Positions 52,544 to 61,351 are shown, counted from the first letter of the stretch. The stretch is DNA of 64,000 nt from Planctomycetota bacterium (GCA_020638675.1 JACKID010000002.1:1-64000); one strand, 5' to 3'. Numbers and translations are program-made. Notes: generated by a model from the letters alone, not told the origin.

Positions 52544-53152
52544 ATGCAACGTCCCCTGCTCGTGATTGACGTCCAGCGCGGAAACATCAGCGAATACAAT
52601 CGCTTCATTCCCAACGGCATTGCCAGCATCATCAAGGCCGAGCTGTTCAACCCCATCATCTTCACCCGCTACGTCAACACGCCCGACAGCCCGGCGCGCC
52701 TGTTCCTCGAAACAGAGGAAATGAGCGACTTCGGCTCGGCGGGCATGGAATCCAAGATCTCCGAAGTCATGGGCGCCAAGGCACCCGGGCTCGATACCAT
52801 GGGCATCACCCAGCTGCCCGACGGCTACGGCGCAAAGCGCTACCTGCTGACGCGCAATATCTACTCGGCCGTCACGCCGGACTTTGAAGAGCTGCTGGCT
52901 GAGCTGGACCTCGACAACACCGGCATGTACGTCGTGGGCGCGGACACCGAATCCTCGATCATGAAGACCGTCCTCGACCTGTTCGAGCGCACGATCGAGC
53001 CGATCGTCCTGGCGGAATTCTGCGGCAGCCACCGCGGGCTCGGCAACCACGAGAAGGGCCTGACCCTGCTTAAGGAGCTGATCGGGCCGGAGCGCGTGGT
53101 CAGCGACTACATGCCCCTGCGGCACCGCTGGGAACGCGCCAAGAACGCGTAA
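52544..53152 (+). CDS. Isochorismatase-like protein with altered catalytic residues
   Basis: A 202-residue protein resembling the isochorismatase superfamily of cysteine hydrolases. It has the N-terminal VIDVQ (Asp9), a helix LLTRNIYSAV where the family has Lys (here Arg104), and VVGADTESSIMKT, where the catalytic Cys is replaced by Ser138. The last part (EPIVLAEFCGSHRG) matches the family's final strand. The loss of Cys suggests a non-hydrolytic or different role. It is divergent from the photolyase gene. Confidence 0.68.
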   Translation: MQRPLLVIDVQRGNISEYNRFIPNGIASIIKAELFNPIIFTRYVNTPDSPARLFLETEEMSDFGSAGMESKISEVMGAKAPGLDTMGITQLPDGYGAKRYLLTRNIYSAVTPDFEELLAELDLDNTGMYVVGADTESSIMKTVLDLFERTIEPIVLAEFCGSHRGLGNHEKGLTLLKELIGPERVVSDYMPLRHRWERAKNA

Positions 53153-53172
53153 CTCGACCTGTACGCACACTT

Positions 53173-53199
53173 GCGGGGACGCGCAAAGCGCGTCCCCGC
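53173..53199 (+). terminator. Hairpin after the isochorismatase-like gene
   Basis: GCGGGGACGCGC (53173-53184) pairs exactly with GCGCGTCCCCGC (53188-53199) around AAA. It lies 20 bases past the stop, without a T-run. Confidence 0.6.
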
Positions 53200-53301
53200 G
53201 CGCATTTGCGCTTGGCGCCGCCCTGATTCGTCTGCTTTTCCTTTACCCCGCGGCGCTTGCGCGGTTACCATCGTCAGCGAGGACAACCGCAGGGAGGAAC
53301 C

Positions 53302-54201
53302 ATGATTCGCACAATTTCGCTCACGAGCATGGCGTTTGCCATGTTTGCACTGTTGGCCGTCGGCAGCGGGCCGTTGCTGGCCGGAGTCACGCGCGGCGCG
53401 CTGAACAAGAACAAGTACGGCGGCAAGAACGGCAAGATCGAGTCCTGGCAGAAAAAGGGCGGCAAGAAAACCCACGGCGGCGGCTACGACAGCGTGCCGA
53501 AGGAAGAGCGCATCGTCTGGTTTGTGCCTGATGCCGAAGTGTTCGAAGCAGCAGCCAACGACAAGCAGCCGGTCATCCTGTATTTCCCCGAGGAAGACCT
53601 CGACCTTATGGACGCCAGCGTTGAGTTGAGCGGCAAGGACATCATGAAGGTCAGCGACGAAAGCGCCATCTTCGTGATGGTCGAATACAACGCCGACCGC
53701 ACGCCCACTTTCAATGACGGCTCGAAGATTCCCACCAGCAAGTTCCTCAGCCCGAACCTCTCGCGCGACTACAACGTGGCCAAGACACCCACGTTCATCG
53801 TATGCGACTGGTTTGGCAACGAGTACGAGCGCTACACCAAGATCCCGACCGAAAAGGACATGCTGAAGAAGATCGAGTCGGTCAGCGCGGAAATGGACAA
53901 GGAAGACAAGAAGCTCGCCACAACGCTTGAAGAAGCCAAGAAGGCGCTGGAAGCCAAAGAGCTGAAGGACTTCTTCAAGGCCGCGCTCAAGAACCTCAAG
54001 ACCGGCATCATCGGGCTGAAGTCGGCCGAAGAGACGATCAAGCTCTATCGCCAGGTGTGCGACGACGCGCGCGACGAAGTCGAAAAGATCCTCGATGAGC
54101 GCCCGGAGGATGGCCAGACCCGCCTGAAGGACATGTCGAAAATCTACAAGGACACGGACGTCGAGAAGGACATCGACGACGCGCTCGACATCCTGAAGTA
54201 G
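53302..54201 (+). CDS. Secreted thioredoxin-fold-like protein without CxxC
   Basis: A 299-residue secreted protein; a signal peptide (about residues 1-26, ending GPLLAG) and a strong AGGGAGGA upstream fix the start at 53302. Residues about 65-185 look like a thioredoxin fold (KQPVILYFPEE, SAIFVMVEYNADRTP, VAKTPTFIVCDWFGN with the cis-Pro position), but it lacks a CxxC. The C-terminal third is a charged, Lys/Glu-rich coiled coil (ETIKLYRQVCDDARDEVEK). Function unknown. Confidence 0.75.
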   Translation: MIRTISLTSMAFAMFALLAVGSGPLLAGVTRGALNKNKYGGKNGKIESWQKKGGKKTHGGGYDSVPKEERIVWFVPDAEVFEAAANDKQPVILYFPEEDLDLMDASVELSGKDIMKVSDESAIFVMVEYNADRTPTFNDGSKIPTSKFLSPNLSRDYNVAKTPTFIVCDWFGNEYERYTKIPTEKDMLKKIESVSAEMDKEDKKLATTLEEAKKALEAKELKDFFKAALKNLKTGIIGLKSAEETIKLYRQVCDDARDEVEKILDERPEDGQTRLKDMSKIYKDTDVEKDIDDALDILK

Positions 54202-54231
54202 ACGTAACTCGCGCAATTTCAAGCATTTCGG

Positions 54232-54250
54232 GGGACGGCTGAGCCGTCCC
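54232..54250 (+). terminator. Terminator hairpin
   Basis: GGGACGGC (54232-54239) pairs with GCCGTCCC (54243-54250) around TGA, 30 bases past the stop of the 53302 gene and followed by GGGGTGTTTC. Confidence 0.55.
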
Positions 54251-54365
54251 GGGGTGTTTCAACTCCGTGCCAGTAATTTGGCGGAGATGACCCTTGCCTC
54301 GCGGGGTAGACTCCTCACGTGATGATGGACAGCGCGCCCCCAAGCGCGCGGAGGGAGAGGACAAG

Positions 54366-55136
54366 ATGCGTAAGCTGATCGCGCCCATGCTGCTGATAGT
54401 CCCGATGCTGGCCCTGAGCGCCTGCCATCCGGAGTCGGTCCGCGTGCACCACGACGACGGACCTAAGAATTACGTGCCCAGCGGCGGACTGGACTGGGGC
54501 ACCTTCAACCACTTCGAGCACGACTTCGCGACGCGCGACATCAGCTCAAGCTCGGACCAGGACGGCTTCGAATTCTTCCTCGCCGAGTCCAGCGTGGTGG
54601 TCATCACCACGACGGCCTCCGGCGGCTTCGACCCGTTCCTTGACCTTTACGAGGACAACTTCGACTTCATCACCGGCGACGACGACGGCGGCCCGGGCAA
54701 TGATGCCGTACTGGTAGGCACCCTCTCCGCGGGCGGCTACTTCGTGGTGGTCGGCGGCAGCGGCGCCAGCACCGGTACATACGACATCGACATCAGCGTT
54801 GAGCCACTGGGCGGCGCGGACTTCGGTGAAATGTTCCCCAGCGACAGCTTCGTCGACAACGGCGGCGTGATGGACGACGCCTTCGACGTGGACAGCTACG
54901 TCTTCACCGTGTTCAGCAGCGTCAGCGCGGACATCGTCATGACCACCACCGCCGGCGCGCTGGACCCCAACCTTGAGCTGGTAGATGAATATGGCACCGT
55001 CATCCTGTTCAACGACCCGGCCGGCATGGCCGACCCGGACGCGCTGGGAGTCAGCCTGACGCCGGGCACCTACATCGTCCGCATCGGCACCAGCAGCGGC
55101 TCCGGCGACTACAGCCTGCAGATCGACATCAACTAG
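54366..55136 (+). CDS. Lipoprotein with two PPC-type domains
   Basis: A 256-residue lipoprotein; lipobox LSAC (near residue 20) in MRKLIAPMLLIVPMLALSAC sets the start at 54366. Two beta-sandwich units of about 100 residues follow (residues about 40-140 and 150-256), each with the pre-peptidase C-terminal pattern: DQDGFEFFLAESS, SGGFDPFLDLYEDNF, then DAVLVGTLSAGGYFVVVGG. Such domains occur on secreted proteins and bind calcium; the role here is unknown. Confidence 0.78.
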   Translation: MRKLIAPMLLIVPMLALSACHPESVRVHHDDGPKNYVPSGGLDWGTFNHFEHDFATRDISSSSDQDGFEFFLAESSVVVITTTASGGFDPFLDLYEDNFDFITGDDDGGPGNDAVLVGTLSAGGYFVVVGGSGASTGTYDIDISVEPLGGADFGEMFPSDSFVDNGGVMDDAFDVDSYVFTVFSSVSADIVMTTTAGALDPNLELVDEYGTVILFNDPAGMADPDALGVSLTPGTYIVRIGTSSGSGDYSLQIDIN

Positions 55137-55150
55137 CCGACCGCATGCTC

Positions 55151-55176
55151 GAAGCCCCCGCAATTGCGGGGGCTTC
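55151..55176 (+). terminator. Perfect hairpin after the PPC lipoprotein
   Basis: GAAGCCCCCGCAA pairs with TTGCGGGGGCTTC with no loop bases, starting 15 bases after the stop and followed by TCATTT. Confidence 0.6.
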
Positions 55177-55257
55177 TCATTTGGTGCCCTGAAATCGGCT
55201 TTTCAACGCACGTTATGCCGCTAACATCCGGGCCCACGGTCCAAACGGTGTGAAGGC

Positions 55258-55947
55258 ATGGAGCCCAGAGAAGCCTGCGTAAAGGCAAGGCAGTTCGCGC
55301 TTGCGGGCAACCTGCAAGCAGCGATTGACATACTCGACCCGATCCTCGATGAGTTTCGCGAGTTCGGCCCGGCGTACACACTGCACGCGCGCGTGTTCCT
55401 GATGGCGGGCGATGCAGCCCAGCCACTGATCGATCTGGATGCCGCCGAGTGGGCCTGCCATGAATACGGCACCCAGGAAGAACAACTGGACGTAACTGAA
55501 TTGCGCGCAATTACTTACGCTATCCGAACCATCTACGCTGGCAAACAGGAAGTGGCGCAGTGCCGCGAGGCCGTTGAGTCGCTCATGCGCCAGCGGGCAA
55601 CGCCGCAGTCGTGGTGGTTCCTGCCGGCGGCGTGCTATGAGCTGGGCTACAAGGAAAAGGAAGCGGCTGAGTGGGTGGAGAAGCTGGGCAACTACCCGTC
55701 ACTCAAGTCGGCCGCGGGCTTCTTCTTCAAGAAGAGCGGCGGGCTGACCCAGTTGCTCGCCATGCCCAAGAACCCGGAAGAGATGATCCCGGTGCACTAC
55801 GCCCGCCACTACCGCGCAAAGCGCGAAGGCGACCTGAAGGGCGCCGAGAAGTACCGCAAGCGCATGGCGGACCTGATCGCCCCGGCCGACCTGTGGAGCG
55901 TGGTCGATCTGTTTGCATCGGGCGCGGTGCATGTTGCCGCTGTCTGA
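55258..55947 (+). CDS. TPR-like helical hypothetical protein
   Basis: A 229-residue protein made mainly of helices, with TPR-like segments (ACVKARQFALAGNLQAAIDILDPILDEFREFGPAYTLHARVF and QSWWFLPAACYELGYKEKEAAEWVEKLG). No signal peptide. It reads into rpmB with about 70 bases between and may share its transcript. No specific family is recognised. Confidence 0.7.
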   Translation: MEPREACVKARQFALAGNLQAAIDILDPILDEFREFGPAYTLHARVFLMAGDAAQPLIDLDAAEWACHEYGTQEEQLDVTELRAITYAIRTIYAGKQEVAQCREAVESLMRQRATPQSWWFLPAACYELGYKEKEAAEWVEKLGNYPSLKSAAGFFFKKSGGLTQLLAMPKNPEEMIPVHYARHYRAKREGDLKGAEKYRKRMADLIAPADLWSVVDLFASGAVHVAAV

Positions 55948-56018
55948 CCCCTTGACGCTTGTTCATTGGGCGGTACTGTTTCCGCCCCCGCTGGGATAGC
56001 GGGCAGTTGGAGAAAGCT

Positions 56019-56273
56019 ATGTCCCGAGTATGTGATATCTGCGGCAAGGGCCCTGTTGCGGGCGGCAGCATCAGCCGCCGCGGTCTGGCCAAGAAGAAGG
56101 GCGGCGTCGGTAGCCGCGTGATCGCGCGCAACAAGCGCATCTTCCGCCCGAATCTCAAGACCGTGCGCGCCTGGATCAACAACGGCGTCAAGCGAGTCAC
56201 CGTATGCACGGGTTGCCTGCAGGCCGGCAAGGTCACCAAGCCGCCCGCCCGCGAGTACAGCAAGGCCGAGTAG
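56019..56273 (+). CDS. rpmB: 50S ribosomal protein L28
   Basis: An 84-residue ribosomal protein of the large subunit. It is the zinc-binding form: CDIC (Cys5, Cys8) and CTGC (Cys63, Cys66). MSRVCDICGKGPVAGGSIS and RVIARNKRIFRPNLKTV are typical. A terminator lies 18 bases downstream. Confidence 0.97.
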   Translation: MSRVCDICGKGPVAGGSISRRGLAKKKGGVGSRVIARNKRIFRPNLKTVRAWINNGVKRVTVCTGCLQAGKVTKPPAREYSKAE

Positions 56274-56290
56274 CACTAGCCGAAACCACA

Positions 56291-56317
56291 AAGCCCGCCG
56301 TTGACCGGCGGGCTTTT
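56291..56317 (+). terminator. Rho-independent terminator of rpmB
   Basis: AAGCCCGCCG pairs with CGGCGGGCTT (loop TTGAC), followed by TT. It lies 18 bases past the rpmB stop and also 15 bases short of the tmk stop, so it may serve both. Confidence 0.8.
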
Positions 56318-56331
56318 GCATGGCCGTCGCG

Positions 56332-57093
56332 TCAGGACGCAGAGTAGCGCTTTGCGTCGATTACCTCGCGCGGGTTGGTGCGGATTTCCAACTCGGCCAG
56401 GATTTCATCGCGCAACTGCTCGGGCGTTTTGTCTTCCCAGTCGTCCTTGCCCTTCTTTCGGACCGGCAGGCGAAACACGAAGTCGCCCTTGATCTGGCGA
56501 TAGCGCTTGCGGATCTGTTGCAGGAAATTGAGCTTCTCGGTGCTCTGCGGCGCGTCGCCGTCGGCGAACATGTACTTCTGGCCCGGCTGTCCCACCCAGC
56601 GCTGCCCGACGCCAAGGCTGCGCTTGCGTGTGCGCGCCAACCCGAAGCGCGGCGCGATATCGAGGATCACCAGCAGGTCGGGCGTCGGGTGCCAGCCCTC
56701 GTGGCGCTTCAGGATCTCGCGCGGCGGGATGCCCATGGCGCCCTGGTACACGAGCGTGCTGTACATGCTGCGGTCCTGCACCACGTCGCAGCCCGCCTCG
56801 AGCGCGGGCTTCACGATCGTGTCGATGTTCATGCGCCGGTCGGTGACGAACATGCCCAGCCACTCCCACGGCGACGCCTTGAAGCCGGGTGCGGACAGGC
56901 GCTCAAGGATCAGCTTGCCGCTGGGCAGGCTGGTCGGCTCCTGCGTCGTAATCACCTGACGCCCGCGCGCCACAAGCGCATCCGCAATGAGGTTCACGAG
57001 CGTCGATTTGCCCGTGCCATCAATGCCTTCAATGATGATGAAGCGTCCCCCGCGATTGCGGATTTCGGATTTTGGATTTTGGATTGAACTCAT
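56332..57093 (-). CDS. tmk: Thymidylate kinase
   Basis: A 253-residue dTMP kinase. The P-loop is IEGIDGTGKST (about residues 21-31). DRSMYSTLVYQG and the later EGWHPTPDLLVILD match the family. The start is ATG 57093, the only candidate before the P-loop; the first 13 residues (MSSIQNPKSEIRN) are encoded by the left arm of the palindrome at 57058-57190, so this repeat has been captured as part of the protein. Confidence 0.88.
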   Translation of the reverse strand: MSSIQNPKSEIRNRGGRFIIIEGIDGTGKSTLVNLIADALVARGRQVITTQEPTSLPSGKLILERLSAPGFKASPWEWLGMFVTDRRMNIDTIVKPALEAGCDVVQDRSMYSTLVYQGAMGIPPREILKRHEGWHPTPDLLVILDIAPRFGLARTRKRSLGVGQRWVGQPGQKYMFADGDAPQSTEKLNFLQQIRKRYRQIKGDFVFRLPVRKKGKDDWEDKTPEQLRDEILAELEIRTNPREVIDAKRYSAS

Positions 57094-57190
57094 CGATCGA
57101 TCGCAAACAGCCCTGGTCACGCACAGTCACGTTGGACGCCGGTCCACGCCTGCGCCAATCTAAAATCCAAAATCGAAAATCCAAAATCGC
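57058..57190. repeat. Palindrome of GGATTTT units with the tmk start inside
   Basis: Left arm 57058-57085 is built from repeated GGATTTT units and the right arm 57157-57190 is an imperfect inverse copy (AAAATCC units). It lies between tmk and the Ser/Thr kinase gene; the tmk start at 57093 is just inside it, so the first tmk codons are repeat-derived. Confidence 0.75.
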
Positions 57191-57191
57191 A

Positions 57192-59129
57192 CTACCAGCT
57201 GCCGCCGAAGCGCTTCTTGCGCTTGCGGGGCATGCGGGTCGGGCCGCCGGGTGCGCCCCCCGGGGCTGCCGGCGGCGGGTTTGCCGGCGCGGGCGGCTGG
57301 GTGGCGGGCATGCCGTAGCCCTTGAGGCGCGGTGCGCGCTTCTGGTTGACGAGGATGCCGCTGTCGCGCTTGACCTTCAGACCTCCTGGCGGCGGCGGCC
57401 CGTCGAAGAAGCCGGGCAGCTTGCCCGTCTTCATCAGGTGCTCGATATCCGACACCAGTTGGCCGGCGCTCGCCGGGCGGTCTTCCGGGCGCTTGGACAT
57501 CATGGTGAAGATCAACGTCGCCGTGGAATCCTGCAGGTCCGGGCGGAAGTTCTTCGGGTGCGGCGGCGGCTCATGGATGTGGCGGTACATCACCACTTCC
57601 GGCGGGCCCTCGAACGGCACTTTCGCCGTCAGCATGAAGTACAGCGTCACGCCCAGGCTGTAGATGTCCGAGCGCGTGTCGATGTCCTGCCGCCCCATCG
57701 CCTGTTCCGGCGAGATGTAGTTCGGCGTGCCGACCGCCATGCCCTTCGTGGAGCCGACGTCCTCGGCCGCGCGCACTTTCGCGAGACCCAGGTCAAGCAG
57801 CTTCACCTGCCGGTCGCGCGTGATCATGATGTTGTCCGGCTTCACGTCGCGGTGCACCAGCGACAGCTTTTCCGCGTGCTCCAGCGCCTTGGCGACCTGC
57901 AGGATGGCATCCAGCGCCTGGCGCTCGTCCATCGCGCCGCGCTCTTTCACCAGCTGCTGCAGTGTCTTGCCCTCGACGTACTCCATCGCGAAGTAGCACA
58001 GGCCCTCAATCTCACCGGCGTCGATGCCGGTGATCACGTTCGGGTGGTTCAGGCGCGCGCTTGCGCGGGCTTCCTGCAGGAAGCGCTGCTTGATGGTGGA
58101 GTTCGCCGCCAGCTCCGGCTGCAAGACCTTGATCGCGACGAAACGGTCCATGCGCACCTGCTTGGCCTTGTAGACCGTGCCCATGGCGCCCTGCCCAAGC
58201 TTTTCGGCCAGTTGATAGCCGGGAATCTTGTCCTGCATCTGGTACATCAGCTGGTAGCTCTTGATCTTCTCGACGCCCGGCTTGTCGAGGTAGCCGCGCT
58301 GCGCCAGGATCTGGCCCAGCAGCGGGACGCGCTGCCCCTTCGCCAGCAGGGCGCGCTGCACGTTCACACATTCCTGGATCTGCGCGGCGGTCACGAGCTT
58401 CAGGTTCACGGCCGCCTGACCGAAGCTGATGCGCGCCTGATTGCCGACGTTCTCAGGCGGTTTTTCGATCTCAACCGGGTCCATGTCCTGCGTGTCGGCG
58501 AGACTCGGGTCCTGCTGCGCACGGAAGTTCATTTCCTCCGGCGACATGGGCGTCACCGGGCGCGGCACTTCGGTCTGCTCGCCGACAGGCGGCTGGCCGG
58601 GGCGCTGCTGGCTCGACTGCGCGCTGCGGGCGCGCTGCTGCGCGGCGGCACTCTGGCTGGACTGCGAGCTGCGTTGCGCCGCCGCGTTCTGGCTGGACTG
58701 CGCGCTCCTGGCATTCGGCTGCGCGGCCGGGTTCTGGCTTGAGGCTGCGCTTCGTTGCGCCGCGGCGGCTCGCTGCTGGGCCGCGATCTGCGCGGCGCGT
58801 GTGGACGGCGTGCCTTGCTCCGGCCGGGGCGGCAGGGGCGAAACCCGCGGCTTTGGGGCGGGTGGCGGGGTATTGGACGGCGGCGGACCGAGGGACACGG
58901 TCGGTATCTTCGGTGGCGGCTCTTGGTCGCCGTTTTGCTTTTCAGTCCCCGGCATGCGGCGGTTGTCTTCCTTTTGCTCAACGCGGCGCGTGACGTGCTT
59001 CTCCGGCCGCCGGACTGGGTAGACTTTGGGCGGGCCTGAGCCGCCGCCGCCATCAGACGACGCGGACCGGTTGACGTGCCTTGGCCCGTACATTCCCATT
59101 CCCAAACCCAGTACGCTAGGGGCGCCCAC
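57192..59129 (-). CDS. Ser/Thr protein kinase with MshEN-like domain
   Basis: A 645-residue Hanks-type kinase. The Pro-rich and Ala/Gln/Ser-rich first third (about 70-215) contains reiterated SSQ-type runs. Residues about 230-290 (AVNLKLVTAAQIQECVNVQRAL... LLGQILAQRGYL) resemble the N-terminal domain of type II secretion ATPases (MshEN-like). The kinase domain has GQGAMGTVYKA, VAIK, HRDVKPDN, DLGLA and GTPNYISPEQ. There is no transmembrane helix, and the tail is basic. The GTG at 59129 is weakly supported; the ATG at 58952 is an alternative start. Confidence 0.85.
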   Translation of the reverse strand: MGAPSVLGLGMGMYGPRHVNRSASSDGGGGSGPPKVYPVRRPEKHVTRRVEQKEDNRRMPGTEKQNGDQEPPPKIPTVSLGPPPSNTPPPAPKPRVSPLPPRPEQGTPSTRAAQIAAQQRAAAAQRSAASSQNPAAQPNARSAQSSQNAAAQRSSQSSQSAAAQQRARSAQSSQQRPGQPPVGEQTEVPRPVTPMSPEEMNFRAQQDPSLADTQDMDPVEIEKPPENVGNQARISFGQAAVNLKLVTAAQIQECVNVQRALLAKGQRVPLLGQILAQRGYLDKPGVEKIKSYQLMYQMQDKIPGYQLAEKLGQGAMGTVYKAKQVRMDRFVAIKVLQPELAANSTIKQRFLQEARASARLNHPNVITGIDAGEIEGLCYFAMEYVEGKTLQQLVKERGAMDERQALDAILQVAKALEHAEKLSLVHRDVKPDNIMITRDRQVKLLDLGLAKVRAAEDVGSTKGMAVGTPNYISPEQAMGRQDIDTRSDIYSLGVTLYFMLTAKVPFEGPPEVVMYRHIHEPPPHPKNFRPDLQDSTATLIFTMMSKRPEDRPASAGQLVSDIEHLMKTGKLPGFFDGPPPPGGLKVKRDSGILVNQKRAPRLKGYGMPATQPPAPANPPPAAPGGAPGGPTRMPRKRKKRFGGSW

Positions 59130-59200
59130 CCTGAGATGCGCCGCCGACCTGCGCGACGCCCTGACCCGATTATTGCTTCCTTTACGCTGTTTGGCGAGGG

Positions 59201-60718
59201 TCAGCCCGGTAGACGTTTGTCGGTGACACGGATCGCACTACGTTGAATCACGCGCGCGTCATCGAAGCCGTTGGCCGCGGAAGGCCATTCCAAGGGGGTC
59301 AGCGAGGCATTGCGCCCGCGGAAGGCATTCTGCTCAAGCCACCACTCGAGCAAATATGCATCGCTTGTGGAAAACTGTGTGCCTCCGCGATGAGCCCGGG
59401 TGGCGAAATCGCGGAAGATCTCGTCGCCGACCATGGCGCCCGTCAGCTCGCTTGAGTCGCCGCGCGTATCCGGCAGCGCCACCAGCGGCAAGTCGATCGC
59501 CCAGGCATTCCAGCCGGGACGCCCCGCCAGCCGCCGGGCCAGTCGCCGGTCCGCGTCGTTCAGGTTGATCTCGATGTCCGCGTTCCAGGAATCCTCCGCC
59601 AGCATGAATGTGCGTTGCGAAGCCGCCGCTCCCTCGCCGCCACGCAGCACGCTGGTCAGCTCGATGGTGGGCAGCGGTCGATCCTGCGTCACCGCAACGC
59701 CGCCGACCGTAAGACAGCCCGCAAGCACGACCAGCTGCGCCGGCCAGGTGCGTTTCGTGACGCGCGCACCAACCAAAGGCGCAAGCAGGCACAGCAGCAG
59801 CACGCCGCCGCCCAAGCCCCAGAACAGTGGCGTGGGCGCCGCATCGGCCGGAGGCAGCGGCGGCGGATAGGGCGTCTGCTGCGGGGGGATGCGCGATTGC
59901 GGCTTTCCGCCGGGCGCATCGGCTGCGCCGAACCAGAACTGGTCGCGCAGAGCATCCACCACCACATCCGCCGCGAGTTGGCTGTGCTGCAGGTCGTCAA
60001 AGCCAACGCGGTAGATTGCACCCGGCCCGTAGCCGAACCGCTGCACCGCCACGCCGCGGATCAGAAGAACCTGCGGGTCGGCCGGCGCGGGAACGTCGAC
60101 GTCCTTTTCGCCCAGCCGGAACGACCCGATGATCAGCGCATTTCCGCCCAGACTGCAGTACTCGGCGATTGCGCGCTGTGAGCCCGGCGGCAGGCGGGCT
60201 TCGTCCGGGTTGATGATGACCAACGCGTCATAGCCGTCGAACAAGCGCCAGTCGTTGAAGAATTCGCCCAGCTCAAAGTAGTCGCAGACGGCCGTGCGTG
60301 GCGAGTTCGGTACCAGCACGCGCGCGTACACAGGGTTGTTGGAAAACACGGCCGCATACGGACGCGCGTAATCCGGCTCAATACGACGCAGCGGCATGCG
60401 CGGGGAGATTGACGCGCGCTCAAGCCCCGCTTCATCGGAAACGCGGACGGTCACGTCGTCGCCGACCATGATCGGCAGCACCACTTCCAGTTCCTGTTTG
60501 CCGGCGGACGCGACCTCGCGGCGCAGCGACACGCCCGGGGCATCGCTGTGAACGGTGAAGCTGTCGGCGCCTTGCAGGTCGGTCAGGACAAGCCGATACG
60601 GCGCATAGGTGCCGGTACGCCCGTTGGGCGCTGACAGGAAACGACTGCGCTCGGCATCGATCGTCTGCGCGGAGACACAGCCGCACAGCAGGGCAAGCAG
60701 CGGCAGCAGCAGCCTCAT
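59201..60718 (-). CDS. Secreted membrane-anchored protein, DUF4350-like
   Basis: A 505-residue protein with a signal peptide (MRLLLPLLALLCGCVSAQ), a periplasmic region with a GATase-like segment (DWRLFDGYDALVIINPDEARLPPGSQRAIAEYCSLGGNALIIGSF), and one membrane helix (about residues 320-345) followed by a cytoplasmic part. The layout resembles DUF4350-type proteins. The start at 60718 is fixed by the signal peptide. It overlaps the upstream gene by 4 bases (ATGA) and forms a pair with it. Confidence 0.75.
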   Translation of the reverse strand: MRLLLPLLALLCGCVSAQTIDAERSRFLSAPNGRTGTYAPYRLVLTDLQGADSFTVHSDAPGVSLRREVASAGKQELEVVLPIMVGDDVTVRVSDEAGLERASISPRMPLRRIEPDYARPYAAVFSNNPVYARVLVPNSPRTAVCDYFELGEFFNDWRLFDGYDALVIINPDEARLPPGSQRAIAEYCSLGGNALIIGSFRLGEKDVDVPAPADPQVLLIRGVAVQRFGYGPGAIYRVGFDDLQHSQLAADVVVDALRDQFWFGAADAPGGKPQSRIPPQQTPYPPPLPPADAAPTPLFWGLGGGVLLLCLLAPLVGARVTKRTWPAQLVVLAGCLTVGGVAVTQDRPLPTIELTSVLRGGEGAAASQRTFMLAEDSWNADIEINLNDADRRLARRLAGRPGWNAWAIDLPLVALPDTRGDSSELTGAMVGDEIFRDFATRAHRGGTQFSTSDAYLLEWWLEQNAFRGRNASLTPLEWPSAANGFDDARVIQRSAIRVTDKRLPG

Positions 60719-61293
60719 GCGGACCTCCGTGACGGCAACGCCAGCGCGGCCGCCCACGTCACCACGCCGGCCAGCAACAGCGGCCAATAGCTCACGTCGT
60801 TGGTCGCAAGCGCCCACGACGGTGAGACGCTCGTCAGGCTGTCGGCCGAGGCCTCGCCGTACTCGAGCATCAGGTAGTGCCACAGTGCCGGCAATCCGAA
60901 CGCGCACAGCAGCAGCACGCGCCCGCGCGCCGCCCAGCCTGGCCCAAACCGCGCGCCAAGCGACAAAATGCCGGACACGGCCAGCCACACGCCCGCGCTG
61001 AGCGGACGGGTTTGCCAGGCGAGGTCGTGCATGCTCGCGAACGAAAACAGCAGCACGACCGCCCCGCCCGCGCCCCAGCAGGCGGCAGCGGACGCGAGGT
61101 TCTCGAAGGCCTTGCGTCGGTCCCCCAGCGCCGGGCGGAACAGCAGCGGCGCCAGCGCAAGCTCGGCATGGATCAGCGCAAGCTGCCACGAGTCATCCAG
61201 CGCCAGTCCAAGCGACTCGCGCACCGGCGCATAGGCCACCAGCCCGCCGATGGCGAGCAGCGAAGTTGCGATAATCAGCGCGTTGAAGCGCAT
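60715..61293 (-). CDS. Polytopic membrane protein
   Basis: A 192-residue protein with about five hydrophobic helices (starting FNALIIATSLLAIGGLVAY). The start at 61293 overlaps the gene downstream at the other end, where its last codons overlap the signal peptide start of the 60718 gene by ATGA. Such coupled membrane pairs next to DUF4350-like proteins occur in aerotolerance-type operons, but no BatA/MoxR gene is present here. It is divergent from the aldehyde dehydrogenase gene. Confidence 0.75.
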   Translation of the reverse strand: MRFNALIIATSLLAIGGLVAYAPVRESLGLALDDSWQLALIHAELALAPLLFRPALGDRRKAFENLASAAACWGAGGAVVLLFSFASMHDLAWQTRPLSAGVWLAVSGILSLGARFGPGWAARGRVLLLCAFGLPALWHYLMLEYGEASADSLTSVSPSWALATNDVSYWPLLLAGVVTWAAALALPSRRSA

Positions 61294-61351
61294 GCGCGAC
61301 CGCTCGTATTCTCCCCGCCGCAGCCTACACTGGCTGAAGAAAGGCATCATC

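Noticed and set aside
57072..58742. 556-codon plus-strand frame opposite the Ser/Thr kinase
   Set aside because: It mirrors the kinase gene in antisense and contains only Arg/Ala/His-rich sequence.
60719..61189. N-terminal extension of the 59201 gene to 662 residues
   Set aside because: The signal peptide begins at 60718 and the upstream part is antisense to or overlaps the polytopic membrane gene.
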